Shown here piece after piece: positions 52,202 to 60,453 of a DNA stretch of 64,000 bases. The notes beneath the pieces are model-generated. The model saw only the letters and a list, made by a program, of their open reading frames with translations. It did not search any database and was not told the DNA's origin. How positions within the stretch are numbered: the first letter of the stretch is position 1; each line of letters begins with the position of its first letter. The translations under genes were made by a program, and so were the position numbers. This stretch comes from a virus, in IMG/VR virus record IMGVR_UViG_3300020442_001467, positions 1-64,000 of that record; one strand, written 5' to 3'.

Positions 52202-53137
52202 ATGTCGAGTTTAAGAGATTTATTAGATATTGCTGATCCGTCCGTAGTACCCGTTACTACGTACTACGGACCTCAAGGAAGTCACCAGATTTGGTTCCGT
52301 GGTGCTCACTGTTGGGAATTCAACAGCAACCATAACTACAACTGGCAAGAGCTTTGCTGGTGCGTTCCAGCATGCTGTGTCTGTAAACTAGAGATCGAAA
52401 TCTGGGGCGGAGGCGGCGGAGGTTCTGGCGCTTGCTGCTGTATGATGGGTTGGAATGGTCACTCTGGTCAGTACAACAAAGTTACAGTTTGTGCATCGCA
52501 GTCTAACATTAACGGTACTTCACTAGACGGTTGTAAGTATTGTTTCTGTGCAGCATCCATCACTTGTAGATATCCATCTAACGGTGGTTTTGACGGATGT
52601 AAGTCCTGGGTAAATGGTCCTGGTCTAGATAACTTCTGTGCTTGTGGCGGTTGCTACGGTAACTCCTGCTGCTTTGGTTCTTCTAACTACGCTGGTGGTT
52701 GCAGAACCAGAATCAACTGGATGACAGGTGAAGCATGGAACAGATGGCAGACTAACTGCTGGAGTCAAGATAGAGCATGTCGTGAATACTGCTGCGAGTA
52801 CGGTAAGGAATACTGGGGTGCTCAAAACTCCTATAACCAGATGGACTGCGCCGACTGTGGTAACTGGTGTATGATGAAAAACTATGTTCCTACCGCTCCT
52901 TACATGGACGGCAAGTTTGGAACACTACATACTACCAGACGTTGCTCGATGGCAACTTGTGGTAGAGAAGCAACAATGTGGATGGAAGGCAACAACGGGG
53001 GCATTTCGGGCGATTGTTGGAGAAACGGTCCTCCTGGTATGGGTGGATTCTCTGCTGACGTATTTGGCAGAGGTTGCTGCTGCGGTTCCGAAGGTGCTGC
53101 AGGTCTTGTTAAAATCACATGGCACTGTAAGACATAA
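52202..53137 (+). CDS. Cys/Gly-rich virion protein, paralogue 1 (311 aa)
   Basis: The protein contains 35 Cys in 311 residues (about 11 percent), including CCC, CC and CFC clusters. The frame around them is the Gly-rich phage tail domain: W-C-V-P-A-x-x-x-x-K-L-E-I-E-I-W-G-G-G-G-G-G-S-G. An N-terminal SSLRDLLDI tag resembles those of its two neighbours. Such a Cys load is exceptional for a phage virion protein and could mean metal binding, disulfide cross-links or modified thiols. No signal peptide is present. Confidence 0.8.
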   Translation: MSSLRDLLDIADPSVVPVTTYYGPQGSHQIWFRGAHCWEFNSNHNYNWQELCWCVPACCVCKLEIEIWGGGGGGSGACCCMMGWNGHSGQYNKVTVCASQSNINGTSLDGCKYCFCAASITCRYPSNGGFDGCKSWVNGPGLDNFCACGGCYGNSCCFGSSNYAGGCRTRINWMTGEAWNRWQTNCWSQDRACREYCCEYGKEYWGAQNSYNQMDCADCGNWCMMKNYVPTAPYMDGKFGTLHTTRRCSMATCGREATMWMEGNNGGISGDCWRNGPPGMGGFSADVFGRGCCCGSEGAAGLVKITWHCKT

Positions 53138-53143
53138 TAAAAG

Positions 53144-54076
53144 ATGGCAAATTTACGAGGACTACTTGGTAAAGAGTTCGGCTCTACCATTGACGATACT
53201 GCCGCTACTTTCGGCAGTTACAATAAAGTTAGGGACGGTATGGTCTTTAACTTCATGCCCTATTGTAACATGGGTAACTGCGATAACAGCTATCGTGGTT
53301 ATTACATTCAACATTGGTGCGTTCCCTGCGGTACTACCCAGATCACCTTTGAACTCTGGGGTGGCGGCGGATCAGGCGGTGGCGCTTGCTGCTGTCAGCA
53401 AGGCGTACCAGGTGGTTCTGGTTCATATGTCAGAAAGACCCTGCAGTATCCACAGATCCAAGGTGGATGGTGTTACTACCTTTGCGTAGCACCACCTACC
53501 TGCTGTGCATCCTGCTGCTGTGGTATCCAAGGTTGTAAGTCTTACATCACTGGTTGTAACTTAAGTAACCTTTGTGCAGACGGTGGTTTCCCTGGCAAGA
53601 CTTGCTGCTATGCATTCTGGAGCAACGACTTCAGATGTACTGACAGACATTACTTCGCTGGTGCTGGTGGTTGGACTCCTGGAACAGACGGTGCATCATC
53701 TTATGGTGGTGACGAAATGATCAAAGGTGGACCTGGATTCTTCAGAACTTATAATACTTCCAGCACTTGCTGGACGAAGATTGGCATGCCTTATCCACCT
53801 AGACTTATCGACCACAAAGGTGGTCACATTATGTCTAACGTTTCTGGTGATGCATGCAACCAAGAAAGAACATATTGTACTGGTACTACTCCTTGGGCGT
53901 ATAACTCCAACTGTAACGGTGGTGCTGGTATGCCTGGTGTTGGCGCTCCTTCTGCTACATCTTGTGGTGGCAGCTGCTGCTACGGGCGTAGAGGCGTTGG
54001 CGGCATGATCAAGATCACTTATTGCTCTTGCTGGTTAGGCGTTAACAATAACTGTGCTTATCATTTCTGTAACTAA
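53144..54076 (+). CDS. Cys/Gly-rich virion protein, paralogue 2 (310 aa)
   Basis: This protein has 31 Cys in 310 residues. It shares the N-terminal LRGLLGKEF tag, the HWCVPCGTTQITFELWGGGGS core and a KSYITGCNLSNLCADGG motif with its neighbours. Cys pairs and triplets (CCC, CCASCCC) lie at comparable places. It starts 6 bases after paralogue 1, so the two share a transcript. The sequence has diverged well beyond a recent duplication, which argues for long-term selection on Cys content. Confidence 0.8.
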   Translation: MANLRGLLGKEFGSTIDDTAATFGSYNKVRDGMVFNFMPYCNMGNCDNSYRGYYIQHWCVPCGTTQITFELWGGGGSGGGACCCQQGVPGGSGSYVRKTLQYPQIQGGWCYYLCVAPPTCCASCCCGIQGCKSYITGCNLSNLCADGGFPGKTCCYAFWSNDFRCTDRHYFAGAGGWTPGTDGASSYGGDEMIKGGPGFFRTYNTSSTCWTKIGMPYPPRLIDHKGGHIMSNVSGDACNQERTYCTGTTPWAYNSNCNGGAGMPGVGAPSATSCGGSCCYGRRGVGGMIKITYCSCWLGVNNNCAYHFCN

Positions 54077-54102
54077 ATAACATATAAGAAGGATCATAGA
54101 AG

Positions 54103-54999
54103 ATGCCAAACACCAATTTACGAGACTTGTTGGGAGTCGTCACAACTAAATCAATTGAAGGATTATCATCCGCTGACACCACCACCAAGGTGCCACCATA
54201 TCCTTCAAAGGATTATACTGTCATGTACATCAGTGGACAGTGTGGTGCGACTTGTGATAACTGGACTTCTAACTATGGATACTTCGAGTATCCTGACTGG
54301 AAAGTCCCATCCAACACCACAGAGATCATTTTTGAGATCTGGGGCGCTGGTGGATCTGGTGGCGATAGTCGCTGCTGTGGTAGAGGCATCCCTGGCGGTT
54401 CTGGTGCTTATGCATATAAGAAACTATCTGGTAATCAGGTAGTTCCTGGTTGTTCATACTCCATGGAGATTGGACAGGGTGGTAGAGCAAGAACAAACCT
54501 AACCTGTGGTGTTAAAGGTGGAGACACTTACATCACTGGTCACAATCTTTCTAACTTCTGTGCTGTTGGTGGTGATGGAGGATGCTCCTGCTGCTACATG
54601 TGCTGCTGCTTCTGGCACACGAAGTGTACTGTATGCTGCAATGGTCCTTGTGCGCTATACTATGGTGCTGACAGAGGTGCTTATGGCAACCCTGGCGCTG
54701 GTTACATCTTCTGCCACAGCAACCACTGCCACAACAAGCAGTACATCCCATATCCTGGTGGTCTAGTTAACGGTAAGGGCGGTTGGTTGCCCATGACCCA
54801 ATGTGAGCACAGAGGATGTGGATATTGCAGCACCATGTATGCTACCGCACAACTATCTTGGGGTGGTTTCAACGATAGAAACTATGTTCCTGGTATCGGC
54901 GGTGCTTCTGGTTGGACTGACGGTGGCTGCTGCTATGGTCAGCATGGTAACCACGGTTTGATTAGAATCAGTTACAAGCAATCTGAATGCAGCTACTGA
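54103..54999 (+). CDS. Cys/Gly-rich virion protein, paralogue 3 (298 aa)
   Basis: This protein has 25 Cys in 298 residues and the same layout: PNTNLRDLLGV tag, DWKVPSNTTEIIFEIWGAGG core and DTYITGHNLSNFCAVGG motif. A very dense run CSCCYMCCCFWHTKCTVCC sits in the middle, interrupted by His. The presence of His near Cys clusters raises metal binding. It is preceded by AAGGAT and followed by a gap with a late promoter. Confidence 0.8.
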   Translation: MPNTNLRDLLGVVTTKSIEGLSSADTTTKVPPYPSKDYTVMYISGQCGATCDNWTSNYGYFEYPDWKVPSNTTEIIFEIWGAGGSGGDSRCCGRGIPGGSGAYAYKKLSGNQVVPGCSYSMEIGQGGRARTNLTCGVKGGDTYITGHNLSNFCAVGGDGGCSCCYMCCCFWHTKCTVCCNGPCALYYGADRGAYGNPGAGYIFCHSNHCHNKQYIPYPGGLVNGKGGWLPMTQCEHRGCGYCSTMYATAQLSWGGFNDRNYVPGIGGASGWTDGGCCYGQHGNHGLIRISYKQSECSY

Positions 55000-55019
55000 T
55001 CACCGAACAATCTATTCTA

Positions 55020-55027
55020 TATAAATA
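55020..55027 (+). promoter_or_regulatory. Late promoter TATAAATA (perfect)
   Basis: A perfect TATAAATA lies in the 69-base gap between the Cys-rich cluster and the next structural gene. Confidence 0.75.
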
Positions 55028-55068
55028 TCTAAAGCAATAACCACAGACTACTTAAAGAGATTACTACC

Positions 55069-55797
55069 ATGGCGAAAATTTCAAAAGAATTTACATACGA
55101 TCTACCTGATGAGTACACAAAGCAGACTAGTGATCTTGGACTAACTGCTACTGCGACCTATGAGGGTCCTGAATTCCTGTACGTATTTGTTGATGCTGCA
55201 ACAGGTAGACTGCTAGCATCCCAGTCGTTCATGCCTACAAAGAACGAAACTGTTGATGCAGAGAATGCACAGATCAGAGCAGGTCTTGACGAGAGAGCAA
55301 TCCTCCTCCGTCCTAAAGCATCCAACACCGATGCAATCATTGCATCCCTCTTCATCGCTCCTGACACTGGAGAGTCCACCGACTATCCACAGAAAAAGTA
55401 CACCCTTGATGGTGAGACCGAACCATATTACGTTCGTCCCGATCCCCAGTGGACTAACCACACCTATCAAGTAGATGAGATCGAATATGATTTCACTGCT
55501 GGTGAGTGGAGCACTCCTTTCCCCTGGATGAAGCCTTGGATGACTCTTGAGATGCATACCACTGCTAGAGATAACATTGTTGGTGGCGCAAGAAAGTTCC
55601 TTGAGGACAACAGAGCAAATCTGACCGCAGCTCAAATTGCTGCTATCGAAGCATTCGGCACCGAGATGGACGCTACATACACCAAGTATGCTGGCATCGA
55701 TGCTCACATGATTCCTTTCCCAGACGATCCAACTGCTGGTCTAGTCGATGGTTACGACTATAACGTAGACGAAGATGGTCTGCTATCCGCTGAATGA
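55069..55797 (+). CDS. Structural-block hypothetical protein (242 aa)
   Basis: The protein (MAKISKEFTYDLPDEYTKQT...) is acidic and mixed alpha/beta. A beta half (ATATYEGPEFLYVFVDAATG) is followed by a helical section (TARDNIVGGARKFLEDNRANLTAAQIAAIEAF) and an acidic C-terminus (DDPTAGLVDGYDYNVDEDG). No family is recognised. It ends with a strong terminator, so it closes the main structural run before the heptose cassette. Confidence 0.65.
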   Translation: MAKISKEFTYDLPDEYTKQTSDLGLTATATYEGPEFLYVFVDAATGRLLASQSFMPTKNETVDAENAQIRAGLDERAILLRPKASNTDAIIASLFIAPDTGESTDYPQKKYTLDGETEPYYVRPDPQWTNHTYQVDEIEYDFTAGEWSTPFPWMKPWMTLEMHTTARDNIVGGARKFLEDNRANLTAAQIAAIEAFGTEMDATYTKYAGIDAHMIPFPDDPTAGLVDGYDYNVDEDGLLSAE

Positions 55798-55818
55798 TAA
55801 CTGATTCTGTGGTATACT

Positions 55819-55843
55819 GGGGGCGGGGAACCGCCCCTTTTTT
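55819..55843 (+). terminator. Rho-independent terminator
   Basis: GGGGCGG/CCGCCCC forms a perfect 7-bp stem with a GGAA tetraloop followed by six T residues. It isolates the heptose-type cassette from the structural genes upstream. Confidence 0.9.
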
Positions 55844-55847
55844 CATG

Positions 55848-55855
55848 CATAAATA
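55848..55855 (+). promoter_or_regulatory. Late promoter CATAAATA for the sugar cassette
   Basis: CATAAATA lies 5 bases after the terminator T-tract and about 28 bases before the glycosyltransferase start. The cassette would therefore be transcribed late, with virion genes, instead of early in infection. Confidence 0.65.
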
Positions 55856-55882
55856 GTAGAAACTAAATCATTGTGATTGATT

Positions 55883-57019
55883 ATGAGACCTAAATCATTC
55901 TTTATCAATGGTGGTGCTGGACGTGTGCTTTGTTCAATTCCCGCCCTTGAGAAGTATCAAGAAGATCATCCAGACGAAGATTTTCTGATCGTATGTGAAG
56001 GAGGTACAGACTTCTTCAAAGGACATCCTACACTTTATGGTAAGGTGTACGATAACTGGCATAAGAATCTCTTTAGAGATAAACTGATTCACACTGACAC
56101 TATTTCCCCAGAACCTTATAGGGTATGGGAATACTACAATCAGAAGTGTAATCTCTCTCAAGCATTCGATATTGCTATCAACAATAAAGGTATTAGAGAT
56201 TTACCTAAACCAACAATCAAACTTTCCAAGGAAGAGTCGATCAACGGGAAGTTTATTGTTGCAGAAGTAAGACAAAAGACGAATAAGAAAAAGACTGTTG
56301 TCTTCCAACCATATGGTAGAGGAGTACAGCAGGCAGGTAATATCATTACCGATCCTTCTGGCAGAAGTTTTGAACACGGAAACATGGTTTCCATTATCAA
56401 GAGACTTCAGAAAAAGTATTCTGTCATTTTGATGTCAGAGTTTGCATTTGATTTTGAGAAAGAAGGACTTCGTGATACTATTTCATTCCCTGCTGGCAAT
56501 GGAGTTCCCATGCGTGGTTGGGCAGGTATCATCAAAGAAGCAGATCTCTTTCTTGGTTGTGACTCGGTGGGTCAACACATTGCACATGCAGTTGGCACTC
56601 CTGTAGTTGCTGTCATGGGATCAACTTTCGGAGTCAACGTTTCTTATCCAGAAGAAGAAATGTTTGATGTCCTTGACATGGGCGAAGGTCTTCGTCAGTA
56701 TGATCCGATCCGTATCTGTCCTGATGAAGAGTCTGCAAGACTTAATGATGGCATCATGGCAATGAATGACAAGGTAGAAGAAGTCATCATGAAGTCGGTT
56801 GACAAACTGATGAACAAATACTATCGCAAACCATCTATGGAGGTTGTTCTTCCTCCAGAATTTGGTGGTCCTACAGCAGATGGATGTAACCTACCAGAAG
56901 CACCCAGCAGCAATGGAAACAATTTCCAAATTCCAATGCAGCAACCCGCTCCTGGTGGATCAGATGTAAAAATTCCAGCACTAGATATTCCCAGCAAAGG
57001 GTTTTCCGTTAAAAAATAA
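55883..57019 (+). CDS. GT9-type glycosyltransferase (heptosyltransferase-like)
   Basis: The protein resembles ADP-heptose:LPS heptosyltransferases (GT9, GT-B fold). An N-terminal SFFINGGAGRVLCSIPALEK matches the family's G-x-G-D/R-V-L acceptor-side start, and the C-terminal domain has IIKEADLFLGCDSVGQHIAH then AVGTPVVAVMGS, the family's nucleotide-sugar loop. After about residue 325 a Pro/Asn/Gly-rich tail is added. With 378 residues it is typical in size. Its donor is presumably the ADP-heptose made by the downstream enzymes. The acceptor is unknown: lipopolysaccharide or a virion protein. A TTG at 55877 is an alternative start. Confidence 0.7.
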   Translation: MRPKSFFINGGAGRVLCSIPALEKYQEDHPDEDFLIVCEGGTDFFKGHPTLYGKVYDNWHKNLFRDKLIHTDTISPEPYRVWEYYNQKCNLSQAFDIAINNKGIRDLPKPTIKLSKEESINGKFIVAEVRQKTNKKKTVVFQPYGRGVQQAGNIITDPSGRSFEHGNMVSIIKRLQKKYSVILMSEFAFDFEKEGLRDTISFPAGNGVPMRGWAGIIKEADLFLGCDSVGQHIAHAVGTPVVAVMGSTFGVNVSYPEEEMFDVLDMGEGLRQYDPIRICPDEESARLNDGIMAMNDKVEEVIMKSVDKLMNKYYRKPSMEVVLPPEFGGPTADGCNLPEAPSSNGNNFQIPMQQPAPGGSDVKIPALDIPSKGFSVKK

Positions 57020-57032
57020 TTGAGGATTAGTA

Positions 57033-58715
57033 ATGAACATTCTTGCAATTGCCCGTGGTCATAACGGGAGCACTACCCTGCTGGTTGACGGTAAGGTAGT
57101 ATTCTATCTAGAGGAAGAACGCCTCTCTAGATTTAAGTATGATGGTTCCCCTCTGTTGGGAATCGCAAAGGCGTTTGAATATGTTGATCATATCGACCAC
57201 CTGGTCATCTGTCACACCCACCGTGCTGGTCCAACGTTAGACTGGTCTGGTGAAGATGCATACCAGGGTTGGGTGAGGAAACTTGCCAGGAAGAAGTTTG
57301 AGTTTGAAACTCACTTCATCGATATCAATCATCATGAGATGCATGCAGCATGTGGATTCTATAACTCTGGATTTGAAGATGCTGCTTGTGTCATCGCTGA
57401 CGGTGCTGGCAGTTTCCTACAGATTGAACAAGTGGGAGATGTCTCCTACGAGTTTGAAACTATCTTTGATGCATCGTATCCTGGTGAGTTTGATACTGTG
57501 TTTAAACACATTGGAACCAAAGCAGCTATTGGTTGCAATGAAGCAGAGAAAGGTATCTTTATTACAGAATACCCTGGTCACACCAAGATGTATGAAGCAG
57601 TAACTCAATACTGTGGATTCCCAGCAATTGAAGCTGGCAAACTTATGGGTCTTGCTCCATACGGCAAACCCAACGAAGATTTGCCAGACTTCTTCAGAGA
57701 TGGTTGGGGTAACAGGGACTTAATTATTCCTACGTATCCTAATGCTGCTCAAATTAACATTGGTCGCTATGAAATTCTCAAGAAGGATTACGAGAACCAT
57801 GTAGAAGGTGAGTACACGGATATTCAAAAGGATCTTGCATACAAGATTCAGGAACAAACTTCCGACCGTATGGTTGAGTTGATTCGCAAAGCACACGAAT
57901 TGACTGGTAAAAAGAACATTGTAATTTGTGGTGGTTATGGTCTCAACTGCGTTGCAAACTACAAGTATTGGAATGAGTTCCCTGACCTCAACATCTACTG
58001 CGAACCTATTTCGCATGACGGTGGTACTTCTATTGGTGGTGCTAAATACATCTACCACAAAGTAAAAGAAACCGAAAAACCACAGAAACAGGAATCTGTT
58101 TACTATGGTCCTCAATACGCCCCTGAAGAATACCTTGCAGATCTGGGTGATCTGGAAGTTACCGACACTTCTTATGATGATGTTGCAAAACTGATTCGTG
58201 AAGGTAACATCGTTACTATCTACCAAGGTCGTTCTGAAGGTGGTCCTCGCGCACTTGGCAACAGATCTATTCTGTTTGATCCTACTATCAAAGATGGTAA
58301 AGATCATGTCAATGCAGTCAAGCGTCGTGAGTGGTTCCGTCCTTTCGCTTGCTCTATCAAGAAAGAAAAAGTCCATGACTGGTTCGATCTTGCAGGAAGA
58401 GAAGAAACTCCCCATATGATGTACGCTGTTAAGTGTCATGATGGAGTAGAAGAAAAGATTCCTTCGGTTATTCATGTGGACAATACTTGCCGCATTCAGA
58501 CTGTAACCAAGGAGCAGAATGAACACTACTACAATCTCATTGATGCATTCGATAAGATTACGGATGTCCCTATTCTGTTTAACACTTCTTTTAATCTTGG
58601 TGGAGACCCGCTGGTCGAGACAATCGAAGATGCAGTCAACACACTAGAGAAGAGCGACATCGAATGGATGTATCTCCCTGAAATTCAGAAGTTGGTCCAT
58701 GTCCCAAATCAGTGA
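57033..58715 (+). CDS. O-carbamoyltransferase (NodU/CmcH family)
   Basis: The 560-residue protein has both family domains. The N-terminal Kae1-like part carries metal-binding His100/101 and His104 (NHHEMHAACGF) and Asp123 (IADGAG). The C-terminal YrdC-like part has GRSEGGPRALGNRSIL and PFACSIK, then PILFNTSFNLGGDPLVET. These enzymes use carbamoyl phosphate and ATP to carbamoylate a hydroxyl, often on a sugar. In Pseudomonas the related WapO carbamoylates LPS-core heptose, which fits this neighbourhood. GAGG before the ATG is the ribosome binding site. The next gene starts 17 bases inside it. Confidence 0.9.
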   Translation: MNILAIARGHNGSTTLLVDGKVVFYLEEERLSRFKYDGSPLLGIAKAFEYVDHIDHLVICHTHRAGPTLDWSGEDAYQGWVRKLARKKFEFETHFIDINHHEMHAACGFYNSGFEDAACVIADGAGSFLQIEQVGDVSYEFETIFDASYPGEFDTVFKHIGTKAAIGCNEAEKGIFITEYPGHTKMYEAVTQYCGFPAIEAGKLMGLAPYGKPNEDLPDFFRDGWGNRDLIIPTYPNAAQINIGRYEILKKDYENHVEGEYTDIQKDLAYKIQEQTSDRMVELIRKAHELTGKKNIVICGGYGLNCVANYKYWNEFPDLNIYCEPISHDGGTSIGGAKYIYHKVKETEKPQKQESVYYGPQYAPEEYLADLGDLEVTDTSYDDVAKLIREGNIVTIYQGRSEGGPRALGNRSILFDPTIKDGKDHVNAVKRREWFRPFACSIKKEKVHDWFDLAGREETPHMMYAVKCHDGVEEKIPSVIHVDNTCRIQTVTKEQNEHYYNLIDAFDKITDVPILFNTSFNLGGDPLVETIEDAVNTLEKSDIEWMYLPEIQKLVHVPNQ

Positions 58716-59352
58716 CGACTACTTCCCAGGAATTCTAGAAGCTACCGATCTCTTGCCTAAAAAACAAGTGATCGGTATGCAGAAAACAGTATTGAATTCC
58801 GAGTTCCCATGGAACTTTGTTAGAGAGATTACGGCTCCATACCAATCGTGGAGAGACAATGACTTATACAAACAACCGTATGTAGATAGTCCTTTTTCTG
58901 TTCATGGATTTGTTCACGAACTATGGAGTCAAGGTAAGGTAGTGTCAAAACACTACGATCAGTTTCTTCCTGTAGTCTATGCACTAGAAGATGCTGCCGA
59001 TCTTGAGATCGAAGATTTGGTGGAGTTCAGATTAAATCTCTTCACCAAGAATGTCAATAATGTGCCTTATCACATACCACATATTGATATCTCTAAACCA
59101 GGTAAGATGTACAGTGCCATCTTTTACATTTGTGAATCAGATGGAAACACTCACTTCTTTGAGGAATTCTTCGATCCTGATGTCAAGAGATTTATCGATG
59201 GGTATCGTCCAGATCTATTCAATGTAGTAAAGACAGTACCACCAGAACAAGGTAAAGCGATTCTGTTTGATTCTAGAAGATATCATGCAAGTGCATATCC
59301 AGAAAGACATCCAGAACGTGTAGTATTAAACATGACGTTCAAAGTCAAATGA
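58699..59352 (+). CDS. 2OG-Fe(II) oxygenase-like protein (217 aa)
   Basis: The protein has the HxD...H pattern of 2-oxoglutarate oxygenases: His128 and Asp130 (HIPHID), His196 (RRYHASAYP) and Arg207 (ERVVLNMTF). MYSAIFYICESDGNTHFFEE provides the central strands. Similar proteins in phages and bacteria hydroxylate sugars or proteins, but the substrate is unknown. The placement between the carbamoyltransferase and heptose enzymes suggests action on the same sugar or its carrier. It overlaps its neighbours at both ends. Confidence 0.75.
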   Translation: MSQISDDYFPGILEATDLLPKKQVIGMQKTVLNSEFPWNFVREITAPYQSWRDNDLYKQPYVDSPFSVHGFVHELWSQGKVVSKHYDQFLPVVYALEDAADLEIEDLVEFRLNLFTKNVNNVPYHIPHIDISKPGKMYSAIFYICESDGNTHFFEEFFDPDVKRFIDGYRPDLFNVVKTVPPEQGKAILFDSRRYHASAYPERHPERVVLNMTFKVK

Positions 59353-59747
59353 AAATATCTTTTGTCAATGGTTGTTTTGATGTGTTACACCCAGGACACA
59401 TTGAACTATTGAAGTATGCTAGGTCTTTTGGAGACTATCTCATTGTTGCTATCGACTCCGACAGGAAGGTAGCAGAAATGAAAGGTCCCGAGAGACCTAT
59501 TTTTTCGCAATCCGATAGGAGACTGATGCTGTCAGCAATCAGGTATGTTGATGTGGTCCACACGTTCGACACCAAACAAGAACTTGAGGAGTTGCTGGAA
59601 TCGATCAAACCTGATACAATGGTAGTCGGTTCCGACTGGAAAGGAAAAGAAGTAGTAGGTTCACGCTATGCAAAATCAGTTCGGTTTTTTGATCGACAAG
59701 GAGACTACTCCACAACCCAAACAATTCAAGGTACTCCTTATCGGTGA
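59349..59747 (+). CDS. hldC: HldC-like D-glycero-beta-D-manno-heptose 1-phosphate adenylyltransferase
   Basis: The 132-residue protein matches the C-terminal domain of HldE/RfaE. It has NGCFDVLHPGH (nucleotide-binding HxGH at residues 14-17), GDYLIVAIDSD, RPIFSQSDRRLMLSAIRYVDVV, and PDTMVVGSDWKGKEVVGS ending with YSTTQTIQ. It should transfer AMP from ATP to heptose 1-phosphate. Glycerol-3-phosphate cytidylyltransferase is a related alternative, but the VVGSDW...STT end favours the heptose enzyme. It is coupled by ATGA to the oxygenase and overlaps the kinase by 80 bases. Confidence 0.85.
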   Translation: MKISFVNGCFDVLHPGHIELLKYARSFGDYLIVAIDSDRKVAEMKGPERPIFSQSDRRLMLSAIRYVDVVHTFDTKQELEELLESIKPDTMVVGSDWKGKEVVGSRYAKSVRFFDRQGDYSTTQTIQGTPYR

Positions 59748-60453
59748 CACCTGCACTGACAGATATGTCTATGGCAGAGTCACTAGGATCAGTCCAGAGG
59801 CACCTGTACCAGTCATGGTCTACGATAGAGTAGAAACTGCTAAAGGTATGGCATACAACGTCAGAGAGAATCTGATGTCCTTTGGGGATGAAGTTTACAT
59901 GATGACTCATGAAGCACAAATAACCAAGACTCGATACGTAGACTCCAAGTCCAACCAGCAGATCATGCGGTTGGATGAGAATGATGAAGCAGAAGATTTT
60001 GGATGGGAGTTACCCAAAGAAAAGTTTGATGCTATGGTCATCTCTGACTACAACAAAGGATTCCTTTCCCAAGAGAAGATTCAAGAACTGGTAGACTGGT
60101 TCGATGGTCCCGTTTTTATTGACAGCAAGAAAACTGTTCTCCCAACTACTTGCTTCCTTAAGATCAATGATAGGGAAGCACAACAACTAGAAGGGGAATA
60201 CCCTAATCTGATTGTCACCAAAGGTTCTGAAGGTTGTACTTACAATGGCAGAACCTTTCCTGGTATTAAGGTGCCAGTGTTTGATGTAGCAGGTGCTGGT
60301 GATACGTTCCTAGCAGCTCTGGTACATTTCTATCTGTTGCTTGGTACGATTGATCGTGCTATTCCTTATGCAAACAAAGCAGCAGCAATTGCCGTTACAC
60401 ACTTCGGCACTTATGTTCTATCCAAAGATGATGTAAATGAAATACGTTGTTGA
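59668..60453 (+). CDS. hldA: HldA-like heptose 7-phosphate kinase (PfkB family)
   Basis: The 261-residue protein has VLLIGDTCTDRYVYGRVTRI plus SPEAPVPV (residues 22-49), the near-diagnostic start of HldE kinase domains. A SDYNKGFLS segment and VAGAGDTF (residues 207-214, Asp212 as catalytic base) follow. Compared with the E. coli domain (about 315 residues), a stretch of about 35-40 residues after NV.ENLMSFG is missing, where the lid and substrate loop would be. It should phosphorylate heptose 7-phosphate at C1. The start overlaps the adenylyltransferase gene by 80 bases. Confidence 0.8.
   Translation: MQNQFGFLIDKETTPQPKQFKVLLIGDTCTDRYVYGRVTRISPEAPVPVMVYDRVETAKGMAYNVRENLMSFGDEVYMMTHEAQITKTRYVDSKSNQQIMRLDENDEAEDFGWELPKEKFDAMVISDYNKGFLSQEKIQELVDWFDGPVFIDSKKTVLPTTCFLKINDREAQQLEGEYPNLIVTKGSEGCTYNGRTFPGIKVPVFDVAGAGDTFLAALVHFYLLLGTIDRAIPYANKAAAIAVTHFGTYVLSKDDVNEIRC

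Noticed and set aside
52202-54999. Cys codon clusters as a possible repeat array or CRISPR
   Set aside because: No repeat-spacer structure at the DNA level; the similarity is at protein level and coding potential is continuous.
57720-58526. A 268-residue minus-strand open frame inside the carbamoyltransferase gene
   Set aside because: The carbamoyltransferase motifs on the + strand are intact across the whole stretch; the reverse frame has no recognisable pattern.
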